DNA from: Rossellomorea sp. AcN35-11
Lineage (GTDB): Bacteria; Bacillota; Bacilli; Bacillales; Bacillaceae_B
Assembly (NCBI GenBank): GCA_030388825.1
Contig: CP128835.1
Location: 2,784,001-2,848,000 of the forward strand
Direction of reading: 5' to 3'
Length of the DNA stretch: 64,000 nt
A program made the position numbers and the translations under genes. A model generated the notes under the pieces. The model ran no database searches. It saw only the letters and a list, made by a program, of their open reading frames with translations, and was not told the origin of the DNA. This document shows positions 53,797 to 62,812 of the stretch, in pieces (the first letter of the stretch is position 1; each line of letters begins with the position of its first letter).

Positions 53797-54702
53797 ATGA
53801 ATCATTCATTAAAGAAGCGAACCCTTTCATTGGAAGACCGGTCACCGATCATCCGGCTCTTCAATCTTTATGAAACGAAGGTATATGGAGAGATTCAAAC
53901 GAGTGAATGCGAGATTCAAGAGATGATAGAGTCACTCCCTGAAGGTGATCGAACAGGGCTTTGGCAAAAGGGGCAATTAGTGGCTGTCTCCATTCTGACC
54001 GAAAAAGATCACCGGTTACCCTCTTTAATTCTCGCTCTTCCTAATACACAAATGAAGATGTATATAGGAGAAATGGTAGCAGAGCTTCTTATTTCTGCAA
54101 GGAGGAAGAAAAAAACGATTTCAGACTCAAAAACCATTATACTCTCTGCGAATATCAAGGAAGAGAAAGCATCGTATGAGGAATTCGGTTTTTTACCCAC
54201 CCGCTATTGGTTTGAAATGAAAAAAGATTTAAATGATCTACCGATTGTATCATCCTCTTCTTCTTACCGTATAACCAGATTCAATCCAGATACTGAGACT
54301 GTGAGTCTCCATGAGGTATTTGAAGAAGTATTCTCAGATCATTTTGATTATCATCCTTCAAGCCTGGAGGACTTTAAGAAGCGCTTTCTCCGCTCTTCCT
54401 TCAATCCAGACCTCTGGTTTGTATTAAAAGAAGAGAAGGAACTTGTTGGTTTTGCCTTTTGCACAGTTAATGCTGAAACAAAACTAGGAGAAATCACCCA
54501 TTTGGGGGTACGTAAAGAATGGCGTCGTAAAGGACTTGCACATGATTTGCTGTATCATTCTTTCTCAACGTTAAAAGGGGAGGGAATGGTTTCCGTGGCC
54601 CTCCTTGTCGACAGTGACAGCTATACTGATGCAACCATCGTATATCAAAAAGCAGGCATGTACGTGAATCGCGGCTTTACAAGATATGATTTAGAGGTAT
54701 AG
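53797..54702 (+). CDS. Two-lobed GNAT N-acetyltransferase
   Basis: 301 residues. The C-terminal GNAT domain has ITHLGVRKEWRRKGLAHDLL and LVDSDSYTDATIVYQKAGMY. The N-terminal lobe resembles a degenerate GNAT. Substrate unknown. ATG 53797 with GGGGAG upstream; own terminator. Confidence 0.75.
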   Translation: MNHSLKKRTLSLEDRSPIIRLFNLYETKVYGEIQTSECEIQEMIESLPEGDRTGLWQKGQLVAVSILTEKDHRLPSLILALPNTQMKMYIGEMVAELLISARRKKKTISDSKTIILSANIKEEKASYEEFGFLPTRYWFEMKKDLNDLPIVSSSSSYRITRFNPDTETVSLHEVFEEVFSDHFDYHPSSLEDFKKRFLRSSFNPDLWFVLKEEKELVGFAFCTVNAETKLGEITHLGVRKEWRRKGLAHDLLYHSFSTLKGEGMVSVALLVDSDSYTDATIVYQKAGMYVNRGFTRYDLEV

Positions 54703-54711
54703 AATTTGAGA

Positions 54712-54738
54712 AACACCCCTATAGCGGGTGTTTTTTAA
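54712..54738 (+). terminator. Intrinsic terminator
   Basis: AACACCC pairs with GGGTGTT, then TTTT. Confidence 0.75.
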
Positions 54739-54871
54739 ATTTTCTAGATTATTGTAGGCTTAGATAAAGCCAAAAGGCAAGTTTACCAGCATAAAACAAA
54801 CAGAGCCTTTGCAGTGTAAGGGTTTTTACATGTAGAATGTCTTATATGTGAAATGGAAAGGATGTCAAAAC

Positions 54872-55753
54872 ATGAATGTTGAACGTTTATTACCAGAAAC
54901 GGTAACTCAGACAATAAACGAAAGAAGACAGTTATTCTCTTCAACTGCCCACTCCTCTTTAATTGGAGAAGGCGGATATACGGCAAGTGAAGACCATATT
55001 ATCGAAGATAGTATCATCTCCCTCTCCATGGGTAAAAATCTTCTCCTGAAAGGACCAACAGGTTCAGGTAAAACGAAGCTGTCCGATACCCTGTCATCCA
55101 TCTTCTCACAACCGATGCACAGCATTAATTGCTCGGTGGATTTGGATGCAGAAGCATTGTTAGGGTATAAAACAATCAGCGAAAAAGATGGGAAAACCAC
55201 CATTGAATTCATCGAGGGTCCTGTCATTCAGGCGATGAAAAATGGCCATCTACTTTATATTGATGAAATTAATATGGCCAAGCCTGAGACCCTGCCGATA
55301 TTAAATGGGGTGTTGGATTACCGTAGAAGCATCACCAACCCATTTACAGGGGAAATCATAAAAGCTTCACCTACATTCGGCGTAGTTGCCGCCATCAATG
55401 AAGGATATGTAGGAACTGTACCATTAAATGAAGCGTTAAAAAACCGGTTTGTGGTCATTGATGTACCTTACATTGAAGGGGAAACATTAAAGAGTGTCAT
55501 TCAAAGTCAAAGCAAGCTCTCTGATTCAAAGCTCATCACCCAATTTGTAGACCTGTCATCAGATTTATTGGTCCAAGTCAAAAACGGCCAGATTTCAGAG
55601 GAGGCGGCTTCCATCCGAGCTCTTTTAGATGCTTGTGACCTTGCAGTTTACCTACCGGCAAAAAGGGCTATACAACGGGGGATTGTTGATAAATTGGAAG
55701 ATGAAAGAGAAAAAGCAGCTATTCAGAATATAGCAGAAACATTATTTGAATGA
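54872..55753 (+). CDS. MoxR-family AAA+ ATPase (YojN-like)
   Basis: 293 residues. Walker [18 protein letters not shown], Walker [20 protein letters not shown], sensor region [11 protein letters not shown] and arginine-finger stretch [13 protein letters not shown]. MoxR-type ATPases remodel protein complexes and pair with VWA proteins; the next gene is one. ATG 54872 after AAAGGATG. The stop lies ten bases before the VWA start, so they form a tight unit, similar to yojN-yojO in B. subtilis. Confidence 0.88.
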   Translation: MNVERLLPETVTQTINERRQLFSSTAHSSLIGEGGYTASEDHIIEDSIISLSMGKNLLLKGPTGSGKTKLSDTLSSIFSQPMHSINCSVDLDAEALLGYKTISEKDGKTTIEFIEGPVIQAMKNGHLLYIDEINMAKPETLPILNGVLDYRRSITNPFTGEIIKASPTFGVVAAINEGYVGTVPLNEALKNRFVVIDVPYIEGETLKSVIQSQSKLSDSKLITQFVDLSSDLLVQVKNGQISEEAASIRALLDACDLAVYLPAKRAIQRGIVDKLEDEREKAAIQNIAETLFE

Positions 55754-55763
55754 GGGACATGTA

Positions 55764-57683
55764 ATGCATCGATTTATTCAATTCAATGATGAAACCATAG
55801 ATTCTTTTCTTGTGATGGAAATGACCGATCTAACAAAAACCCTTTCCAAAGATGCAGATATGACTTTGAAATATGGACCGTTTTCTTATCTTGATTATAA
55901 GGAATCAACGGTATATGTCAGTCATTTCTGGGATCATCGAAAAAAAGAGGAAGAAGTACACGGCTTAAAAAGTGATATCTATTTAAGGACGGTTGGTAAT
56001 CTCCATGAAACCTCAAAGGAAGAGGTAATCGATTATATCAATAAGGTGAAATCAACTTCTGTTCCTCGATTTGCCAAACAGTTATTTGTCATCGGGGAAG
56101 AAATCCGCTTGGAAGAAATTTGCAAATCCAAGCGTCCAGGAACTACGAAGTCTTTTGAAATAAGACGGGAATTATATCGTCAGCACTTTGAAGCACAGCT
56201 TACAGTAAACTTAACGAAAAGTGTTTTTACAGATGCACTATTCAATTCCTTATTCCTTCTGCTTCATGCACAATCCCCAATGGTTGAACCAGTCGGGATA
56301 AATGAAGATATCGATTTGGCTATGCCTTTTCTTCATCGGCAAGTAACACGCTTATTCGAAACCCGCTCGACGGAAGATGTGGGGAAGGTGTGCTTTGAAA
56401 TGGTGGAAGTAGTAGATGAAATCGTTAGAAGAGATATGTTAAATGAATACTTCCACTTACCGGAAGATGTGTATCATATGGAGGGGCCTTCTCCTGATAC
56501 CTTCGAAGATTTAAAGAGAAAAGATCCCCTTCAGAATACAGATGTGCTGGAAGAAGAGAGTACAGGAGAAGAAGAAGTGATGGATGAAGAATTCCGTACC
56601 TGGCACAGAGAAACGAGCGACAAAGGAGAATCCTTTCTACAATTTGATCTTGATCAAGGCTCTCAATCGGACCTGATGGGGGAAGGTGTACGTGAAGGTG
56701 ACGATGGTGACCAGGCGATGGCTATGGTACAGGGTTCGGCCCAGGAGACGGAGCAGGAGCAGTACCAAAATGTCAAAGCACAGGAGCGGGAGAAAGAGAA
56801 TCTTGGAAGTGGTGAAAGTGCCCTTGGTAAAGATAATAAGTTTGCCGTCCCTCATTTCCTGACTCCTTCCGTCCCAACCATAGACGAGAAGCATGGGTAC
56901 AATCATAATAAGAGTTTAATCGCTCCTTATCAAAAGAAACTTCAAAAAATGATCGAAAAGACATTGGAACACAAGAGAATTCAGCCTCGAACTGATTTGC
57001 ACTTTGGCAGACTGAACAAAAAGTTATTACGTTTTATAACAGACGATAATCCAAGACTGTTTTATAAAAAGCACAATCCGTCTTCTGAAATTGACGCTGT
57101 TTTTTCACTATTGGTAGACTGTTCAGGTTCCATGTACGATAAAATGGATCAAACGAAGCTTGGCATTACGTTATTTCATGAATCATTAAAATCTGTCCGG
57201 GTTCCACATGAAGTTGTAGGTTTCTGGGAAGATACGAACAAAGCTACCAAGACCAGTCAACCAAATTATATGAATCCTGTGCTGAATTTCAACTCGTCTC
57301 TGAAGCCTGGAAGTGGTTCAGAGATCATGCAGCTCCAGCCAGAAGAAGATAACAGGGATGGATTTGCTATCCGTTTAATGACAGAAAGAATTCTTAAACG
57401 GACCGAAAAACAGAAATTCCTTCTTGTCTTTTCAGATGGTGAGCCTGCAGCAATGGATTATGAACAAAATGGGATTGTTGATACTCATGAAGCCGTATTA
57501 GACGCAAGAAAACAGGGGATAGAAGTCATCAACGTCTTTTTAGCCAACGGTGAAATTGATGAGGGACAAAGAAAAACCATTCAGAATATTTACGGGAATT
57601 TCAGTATCCTTGTTTCAGATGTAGAAGAACTTCCTGAAGTGTTATTTCCTTTATTGAGAAAGCTTTTGTACAAAAGTATCTAG
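55764..57683 (+). CDS. VWA-domain protein (YojO/NorD/CobT-like)
   Basis: 639 residues. The C-terminal VWA domain has the MIDAS motif LLVDCSGSMYDKMDQT and DGEPAAMDYEQ; the N-terminal 400 residues are helical with a very acidic centre (EEESTGEEEVMDEEF, EGVREGDDGDQAM) and Gln-rich linker. Related proteins work with the MoxR ATPase to insert metal ions or activate target enzymes (NorQ/NorD, CbbQ/CbbO, CobS/CobT); the client here is unknown. ATG 55764 after GAGGGA. Confidence 0.85.
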   Translation: MHRFIQFNDETIDSFLVMEMTDLTKTLSKDADMTLKYGPFSYLDYKESTVYVSHFWDHRKKEEEVHGLKSDIYLRTVGNLHETSKEEVIDYINKVKSTSVPRFAKQLFVIGEEIRLEEICKSKRPGTTKSFEIRRELYRQHFEAQLTVNLTKSVFTDALFNSLFLLLHAQSPMVEPVGINEDIDLAMPFLHRQVTRLFETRSTEDVGKVCFEMVEVVDEIVRRDMLNEYFHLPEDVYHMEGPSPDTFEDLKRKDPLQNTDVLEEESTGEEEVMDEEFRTWHRETSDKGESFLQFDLDQGSQSDLMGEGVREGDDGDQAMAMVQGSAQETEQEQYQNVKAQEREKENLGSGESALGKDNKFAVPHFLTPSVPTIDEKHGYNHNKSLIAPYQKKLQKMIEKTLEHKRIQPRTDLHFGRLNKKLLRFITDDNPRLFYKKHNPSSEIDAVFSLLVDCSGSMYDKMDQTKLGITLFHESLKSVRVPHEVVGFWEDTNKATKTSQPNYMNPVLNFNSSLKPGSGSEIMQLQPEEDNRDGFAIRLMTERILKRTEKQKFLLVFSDGEPAAMDYEQNGIVDTHEAVLDARKQGIEVINVFLANGEIDEGQRKTIQNIYGNFSILVSDVEELPEVLFPLLRKLLYKSI

Positions 57684-57694
57684 ATGAGATGTGA

Positions 57695-57731
57695 AACCGA
57701 CTGCTTGTTATACATGCAGTCGGTTTTTTAT
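57695..57731 (+). terminator. Terminator of the MoxR/VWA unit
   Basis: AACCGACTGC pairs with GCAGTCGGTT, then TTTTTT. Confidence 0.85.
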
Positions 57732-57846
57732 GTGAGGATGAATACAAATCAGACTTTAGGATGAGTCAGAATCAATCATCCATCCCATCCAGATTCCTTT
57801 TAACTGGAATATACTGAAAGTACCAGAATGAAAGGAGTTGTGGAAG

Positions 57847-57981
57847 ATGAACAATCTTTCTGATATGAATGTCGTCATTGATGAATACCATAGACTTAAT
57901 CACAATTTGAATCAATATGGGTGGAAGAGAGAGAAAGCCTATAAGAAGAAATATTTTTCGCACTGGTTAAAAAATCTGTAA
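57847..57981 (+). CDS. Small basic protein (44 aa)
   Basis: AAAGGAG nine bases before ATG 57847; MNNLSDMNVVIDEYHRLNHN then YGWKREKAYKKKYFSHWLKN. Aromatic and basic C-terminus. A terminator follows at 57997. No family recognised. Confidence 0.5.
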   Translation: MNNLSDMNVVIDEYHRLNHNLNQYGWKREKAYKKKYFSHWLKNL

Positions 57982-57996
57982 TGATTCATATGTTTC

Positions 57997-58023
57997 ATGT
58001 CCGAAATGGGACATATTTTTTTT
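57997..58023 (+). terminator. Terminator of the 44-residue gene
   Basis: ATGTCC pairs with GGACAT, then TTTTTTTT. Confidence 0.7.
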
Positions 58024-58261
58024 ACACTCTTTTCCCGGCTATTGTTGCATTTACCATCATCTCTGCACTATTCTTTCAGTTAGTAGGGGCTGAAGGGTAA
58101 GGGGAACTGCCCCGCTTTCAGCTGGTGTTCGGCTGAGCCTCTCCATCTTGAAAAATTCGTAGTGATGTAGCTAAATGTGTCAATCAACAATGTTTACGAA
58201 AAGAGGCATTTCTTAATCGCTCATAAGCTGATGTAGAGAACTCAACATACAACAATAAAAG

Positions 58262-58297
58262 AAGCTAACGAGCCTTTAATGGCCGTTAGCTTTTTAC
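58262..58297. terminator. Hairpin downstream of telA
   Basis: AAGCTAACG pairs with CGTTAGCTT; T-rich tails on both strands, so it may serve telA on the minus strand. Confidence 0.65.
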
Positions 58298-58351
58298 TTC
58301 TTAAAGAAGTTTGAGACCTCGATGTAGTTCCTGTATCATTCCATTCATCTG

Positions 58352-59491
58352 TTACTTCCTGATCTCAATCAGTTTTTGCTTGAGGTCGTTTTCCATCGTG
58401 ACCATCTCCTGTTCGGCCTGCTGTCTCTTCTGTCTGCCTTCAGCTTGAATAGCCAATGTTTCCTCGATGGTGGAAATAAGATTTTCCTGGGTTTTCTTTA
58501 ATGTTTCAATATCTATGATTCCCCGTTCATTTTCCTTTGCCGTTTCGATGCTGTTCGTCTTTAGCATTTCTGAATTCTTCAATAGAAGATCATTAGTGGT
58601 ACGTGATACTTGTTTTTGTGCAGCTACAGCCTTCTGTTGATTCAGTAGGGTGAGAGCGATGGCAATCTGATTTTTCCACAAGGGAATAGCTGTGAGCACA
58701 GAGGCCTGAATCTTTTCGGCAAGTGCCTGATTGGTATTCTGAATCAAACGGATTTGCGGTGCTGATTGGATCGTCATTTGACGGCTTAATTTCAAATCAT
58801 GGATACGCTTATCCAAGCGATCAAGAAATTGCATCGTGTCATTTACTTCCTGGTAAACCAGCTCATCATCCGTTTCCTCTGCTTTTTTACGCAATGATGG
58901 AAGAAGGGTATGCTGAATTTCATCCCGTTTGATTTCAGCTGCGGCAATGTACATATTAAGGGCTTGAAAATAGTCCCTGTTTTTTTCATATAAGGTTTCC
59001 AGTAGACGATTGTCATCGAGCAATGTTTTCTTCGAATGTTCCAGTCTGACTGATATTCGATCAATTTGAGAACCGATTTTTTGATACTTTGATAAAACTT
59101 CTTGTAAAGATGAAGAGACTTTACGGAAGAACCTTTTAAACACGCCTCTTTGTTTCGTATTTAGTTCATCAGGATTCATTTGCTCGAGCTTCTTCATTAA
59201 ATCACTTAACACATCACCTATCGGACCGATGTCTCTTTTTTGAACATGTTCAAGCATGGAGTGTGAGAAAGTGGAAAGCTGAGACTGTGCGGCAGTACCG
59301 TACTTTAATATGGCCTCATAGTCTTTGTAATCAATCTGCTCAGCGAGATGCCTGGCTTTTTCTTGTTGCTCTTTGGGTAAGCGGTCAAGTAATAAAGGAG
59401 ACTTTGTTTGGTCTTTGACAAGGGGGACTTCCTCCCCAAATGGATTGGAAATCAGCATATCCAGTTCTGATTGTTCATTTCGTTGCTCCAT
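58352..59491 (-). CDS. TelA/YaaN-family toxic-anion-resistance protein
   Basis: 379 residues, long helical/coiled-coil protein. [24 protein letters not shown] helices and the C-terminal [25 protein letters not shown] match TelA/KlaA, named for tellurite resistance; family members are thought to support cell-envelope integrity. Start ATG 59491 (AGGAGGT seven bases before) over ATG 59497. Follows xpaC with 18 bases between, the same order as xpaC-yaaN in B. subtilis. Confidence 0.88.
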   Translation of the reverse strand: MEQRNEQSELDMLISNPFGEEVPLVKDQTKSPLLLDRLPKEQQEKARHLAEQIDYKDYEAILKYGTAAQSQLSTFSHSMLEHVQKRDIGPIGDVLSDLMKKLEQMNPDELNTKQRGVFKRFFRKVSSSLQEVLSKYQKIGSQIDRISVRLEHSKKTLLDDNRLLETLYEKNRDYFQALNMYIAAAEIKRDEIQHTLLPSLRKKAEETDDELVYQEVNDTMQFLDRLDKRIHDLKLSRQMTIQSAPQIRLIQNTNQALAEKIQASVLTAIPLWKNQIAIALTLLNQQKAVAAQKQVSRTTNDLLLKNSEMLKTNSIETAKENERGIIDIETLKKTQENLISTIEETLAIQAEGRQKRQQAEQEMVTMENDLKQKLIEIRK

Positions 59492-59509
59492 ATTCATACC
59501 TCCTAAAAT

Positions 59510-60139
59510 CTATTTTAAGTCTTTTTTATTCGACAAGTGTTGATTGGCAAAGTTTAGTTCAAATTGTAAAGTATCCATATCGTTTGCTAGAACATTTTGT
59601 AAATCTTTTTCCAATGAAACTGTGAGGTCGTCCAAGGTCGTCCGGGTTTGTTGAAGAGATAAGAAAGCTTCTTTATTTTTACCTGGTTGAGCAGCAAGGA
59701 AGGTATATTTTTCAGATATTTCAACAACGGAATCCAGATGGTAGAAGAAGAAGGATTCCGCGGAAAAGAATCGTTTCGGTTCTTTCTTCACTAATTGATA
59801 AATTCTTCTGCTCAAACGGTTCAGTTCAAGGATCTGCTTGAAGGCACCGAGTGATCGGACTTTTAACTGTTGCTTCTGGAGCCGTTTTACTTTTTCTTTG
59901 GCTTCTTTTAAATTCTTGTTTATATAGCGAAATTCCTGTGAGGAAAGTCCATTTTTATTAAGCCACCATCTCTTCTGAATACCCTTGGTGATGAAGAAGA
60001 CCAGAATACCGGTCCCAAGACTTGATAAAAATGTAAGTGGAAATCCTATATCAAATAGGAGTAAGTAGGGGATAAAGCTACTCGTCCCAACAATGAAAGA
60101 GATGACCGATCTTACTGAAAACTGAAGAAATGTATTCAT
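59510..60139 (-). CDS. xpaC: XpaC-like membrane protein
   Basis: 209 residues. Two N-terminal membrane segments (FSVRSVISFIVGTSSFIPYL and FPLTFLSSLGTGILVFFIT), then a helical cytosolic domain (SSQEFRYINKNLKEAKEKVK, YHLDSVVEISEKYTFL). The family was named for hydrolysis of an indolyl phosphate, but that activity is doubtful; it accompanies TelA. ATG 60139 after AAGGGG. Confidence 0.85.
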   Translation of the reverse strand: MNTFLQFSVRSVISFIVGTSSFIPYLLLFDIGFPLTFLSSLGTGILVFFITKGIQKRWWLNKNGLSSQEFRYINKNLKEAKEKVKRLQKQQLKVRSLGAFKQILELNRLSRRIYQLVKKEPKRFFSAESFFFYHLDSVVEISEKYTFLAAQPGKNKEAFLSLQQTRTTLDDLTVSLEKDLQNVLANDMDTLQFELNFANQHLSNKKDLK

Positions 60140-60392
60140 GTTCATCTACCCCTTAATAAAGATGCTTACCATTAAGTACGATTTACCATGACAATAGGTT
60201 TCATATTGTCTGCTTTTATTCTAATGTAATTCAGGGCCAAATGGAAATATTCGCTACATCTATGGGCGAAAGGAGTATGTCAGGAATTGACATCATTCTT
60301 TCAATTTCTTAACATTTCTCACATTCTTGATTAAAAGAAATGATTTTTTGGTAGAATGGGTTAGTACAATGACAAGACAGGTGTGTGGATAT

Positions 60393-61571
60393 ATGAAAAA
60401 ATGGTTCGTTGTGCTGGTACTGTTCCTCTATTCTGCTTCCATGGTAACAGCGCAGGAAAGTAATGTAAAAAAACCAGAAAATTTATTTAGCGATTCAGCT
60501 ATTATCATAGATTCTAAAACAAAGAGTGTGTTGTATTCAAAAAATTCGACTAAACGAATGAATCCTGCAAGCATTACAAAAATTGCGACAGCGATTTATG
60601 CCATAGAGCATGGGAACCTGAATGATCAGGTTGAAATAAGCGAGAAAGCAAGTAATGCAGAGGGATCCACTGTTTATCTGGAAGCAGGGGAAAGAGTGTC
60701 CCTGGAGCAGGTGCTGCAAGGATTGATGGTCAACTCGGGGAATGATGCCGCAGTGGCCATTGCTGAACATACTGAGGGTTCCGTCCAGACGTTTGCAGAA
60801 AAATTAAACAAGTATTTGGAGGAACGGGTGGGGGTGAAGGATACCCATTTTGAGAATCCTCATGGATTGTTCGGCAAAAATCATTTTACCACAGCGTATG
60901 ACATGGGATTGATTACAAGCTATGCCTTGAACAACAATGATTTTAAAAGATTATTTAGTTTGAAGTCCATTGATTGGTCTACTGAAGGATGGAATACCAC
61001 TCTTTACAATCATCACAAAATGGTGAAAGGAGAACTTCCTTATCCGCAAGTGACCGGCGGGAAGAATGGATTTGTTGATGAATCCAAACATACTCTGGTG
61101 ACTTCCGCTGAGAATAAGGATCTTTCTATTGTAGTTGTTACGATGAAGGCCCAGACTAAAAGAGCAATCTATTCAGATACAACGAAACTACTTGATTATG
61201 GACTAAATAACTTCATCCGGAGCTATATTCCAAAGGATACGGTCTTTCAATTTGAGGGGGCTTCTTTTAAGGTTTCTGAGGATTTTCAATATACTCAGCC
61301 TGAGAATGGAAAGTTCACTGAGAAACTCGACAGCGATGGGGTGTTGACGCTGTATAATGAAGATCAAGTAATAATGAATACAGCCAGACTGATTCCTGAG
61401 AAGAACTCTTCTGTAAAGCAGGAAGAGTCAATTGCCTCTCGGGAAAGTACTGGATTCTTTAACAAATGGGAGTTAAATCAACAACAATTGTTTTATCCGT
61501 TCTTTATTTATCTGATCCTTCTTTTCATCGCAGGGATTTCCATCTTTCGAATAGGGTCATTTAATAAATAA
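60393..61571 (+). CDS. D-alanyl-D-alanine carboxypeptidase-like protein
   Basis: 392 residues, S11/PBP5-type. Signal peptide MKKWFVVLVLFLYSASMVTA; active-site SxxK in MNPASITKIATAIYAIEHG; SxN in GLMVNSGNDAAVAIAEH; the KTG element reads KNG in VTGGKNGFVDESKHTL. C-terminal membrane anchor FYPFFIYLILLFIAGISIF. Trims peptidoglycan side chains outside the membrane. ATG 60393 is preferred over 60369 and the longer frame from 60327. The Thr-to-Asn change in KTG may alter activity. Confidence 0.85.
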   Translation: MKKWFVVLVLFLYSASMVTAQESNVKKPENLFSDSAIIIDSKTKSVLYSKNSTKRMNPASITKIATAIYAIEHGNLNDQVEISEKASNAEGSTVYLEAGERVSLEQVLQGLMVNSGNDAAVAIAEHTEGSVQTFAEKLNKYLEERVGVKDTHFENPHGLFGKNHFTTAYDMGLITSYALNNNDFKRLFSLKSIDWSTEGWNTTLYNHHKMVKGELPYPQVTGGKNGFVDESKHTLVTSAENKDLSIVVVTMKAQTKRAIYSDTTKLLDYGLNNFIRSYIPKDTVFQFEGASFKVSEDFQYTQPENGKFTEKLDSDGVLTLYNEDQVIMNTARLIPEKNSSVKQEESIASRESTGFFNKWELNQQQLFYPFFIYLILLFIAGISIFRIGSFNK

Positions 61572-61575
61572 CGAT

Positions 61576-61603
61576 AAAAAAGGGCCAAAGAGGCCCTTTT
61601 TTA
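61576..61603. terminator. Bidirectional terminator
   Basis: AAAAAGGGCC pairs with GGCCCTTTTTT. Confidence 0.9.
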
Positions 61604-62362
61604 TTGGCTTTCTTGCTTTTTCAATCCTTTTGGTTGATGGTAAAGATTCTTACCTATCACCGTTTGTAAGATAAGGAACGCCCCTCCGACCGTCCAATAG
61701 AGAGGTAAGGCAGCTGGTGCATTAAATGAAAAGATGAAGATCATTATGGGTGAAAGATAACTTATTCCTTTCATTTGAGTCACCTGATCTGCGGGAATAG
61801 TCATCAGTGCAGTCCTTGCTTGAACTAAATACACCAATCCGGCGATCACGGCCATGGAAAAATCGGGCTGCCCTAGATGAAACCACAAAAATGAGTGGCT
61901 TGCTATTTCAGATGAAGACCGGATCGCGTAGTATAACCCTATCAGAATCGGGGTTTGAAACAAGAAAGGGAGACAGCCCGTACTAAGAGGGTTTACTTCG
62001 TGTTTCCGGTAAACCATCATCATCTCATGCTGCAGGTGCATCTGTTCGTCTTTCGTTTTGGCTTCTTTCATTTTTTGTTGAATTTCACCCATCTCAGGCT
62101 TCAGATTAGCCATTTTGCCTCTCATTTCCTGCTGTGCCTTATACGTTTTAAGCATGAAGGGGAAAAGAACGATTCGAATCAGAAGGGTGATGATCATGAT
62201 AGCAAGCCCAAAGTTACCACCCAAATAGGTACCTATTTCATGGATGAGGAATGAAAACGGGTGTACGAGATAGTCATGAAAGAATGCTCCATCAGCTGTA
62301 GCGCTTTGGCATCCTGATAATGTCAATAGTACGAAGATTAAAATAAATGAAATGTTCTTCAA
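61601..62362 (-). CDS. yqjG: YidC/Oxa1 membrane-protein insertase (YidC2)
   Basis: 253 residues. Lipoprotein signal with lipobox TLSGC (Cys18), then YidC core: LAIMIITLLIRIVLFPFML with the groove arginine, coiled cytosolic loop (EIQQKMKEAKTKDEQMHLQ), HEVNPLSTGCLPFLFQTPILIGLYYAIR, and three further helices. Inserts membrane proteins alone or with Sec. TTG 62362, eight bases after AGGAGG. It is preceded by a MifM-like leader and a hairpin over its ribosome site, which marks it as the inducible YidC2 and not the constitutive SpoIIIJ. Confidence 0.92.
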   Translation of the reverse strand: MKNISFILIFVLLTLSGCQSATADGAFFHDYLVHPFSFLIHEIGTYLGGNFGLAIMIITLLIRIVLFPFMLKTYKAQQEMRGKMANLKPEMGEIQQKMKEAKTKDEQMHLQHEMMMVYRKHEVNPLSTGCLPFLFQTPILIGLYYAIRSSSEIASHSFLWFHLGQPDFSMAVIAGLVYLVQARTALMTIPADQVTQMKGISYLSPIMIFIFSFNAPAALPLYWTVGGAFLILQTVIGKNLYHQPKGLKKQESQ

Positions 62363-62428
62363 TGATGATTCCTCCTCTGTTAATTTGCTTCTTATTCACA
62401 AACTTTCAGAAGCGGTTTCATCATCATT
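62360..62428 (-). promoter_or_regulatory. Hairpin that can hide the yidC2 ribosome-binding site
   Basis: Read on the minus strand, AATGATGAT (62428-62420) and CCGCTTCT (62415-62408), both in the 3' end of the leader gene, pair with ATCATCATT (62369-62361) and AGAGGAGG (62378-62371) next to the yidC2 start. The first arm is a perfect nine-base match including the start-codon Ts; the second covers the Shine-Dalgarno with seven of eight pairs (one G-U). A ribosome halted at the end of the leader would keep this open. An alternative inner stem GCTTCT/AGAAGC also exists. Confidence 0.65.
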
Positions 62429-62677
62429 ATCGTCAGGATAAAATTGTAATTTCATACATGTAGTAAATCTGATTACGTTAGGTATAATGTTGATCGCTGA
62501 AACAGACAACGTTAAAGGAACGGTTCCTTCAGCATTGTGATCATAAGGTTGTGCAGAAAGCTGAAATGCAGGAGGGAAGCGATGCCATATGAACGTGATA
62601 AAGAATAAGAGTACAAGACTTAAATGCAAAGGACTTAAGAAAAAGTCCATCAAGTCTTGTATAATGATAAATGTCAA
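62396..62677 (-). CDS. mifM: MifM-like translation-arrest leader of yidC2
   Basis: 93 residues. AAAGGAG nine bases before the TTG at 62677. One membrane segment (LSLVLLFFITFIWHRF, about residues 19-34), a polar middle, then IRFTTCMKLQFYPDDNDDET at residues 69-88 and a final ASESL. B. subtilis MifM (95 aa, recalled) has RITT...RKVF and an acidic NDEED cluster at nearly the same positions, which stall the ribosome until YidC inserts the nascent helix. Here R70, TT72-73, F79 and the acidic run D82-E87 are kept, while W73 and M80 equivalents differ. The gene ends 33 bases before yidC2. Assignment rests on position, length and this pattern. Confidence 0.75.
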   Translation of the reverse strand: MTFIIIQDLMDFFLSPLHLSLVLLFFITFIWHRFPPAFQLSAQPYDHNAEGTVPLTLSVSAINIIPNVIRFTTCMKLQFYPDDNDDETASESL

Positions 62678-62812
62678 TGGTTGCGGCTCCTTTATTTACG
62701 TTTTATACATATAAATCAGTTCAATTATACAGCTTACCCATACAATGATGCAGTTAGCTTTACATACGGTTTCATAGGCAAAAGGTTTCAAAAAATATCT
62801 GAGGAAATTGGG

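Larger units (their letters stand above)
57982..58351. other. 370-base gap with hairpins
   Basis: No gene seen. Contains two terminators and a GC-richer nested hairpin at 58089-58122, described under findings. Confidence 0.4.

Noticed and set aside
62690..62812. Possible fluoride riboswitch before crcB
   Set aside because: No recognisable aptamer core was found by eye in the gap.
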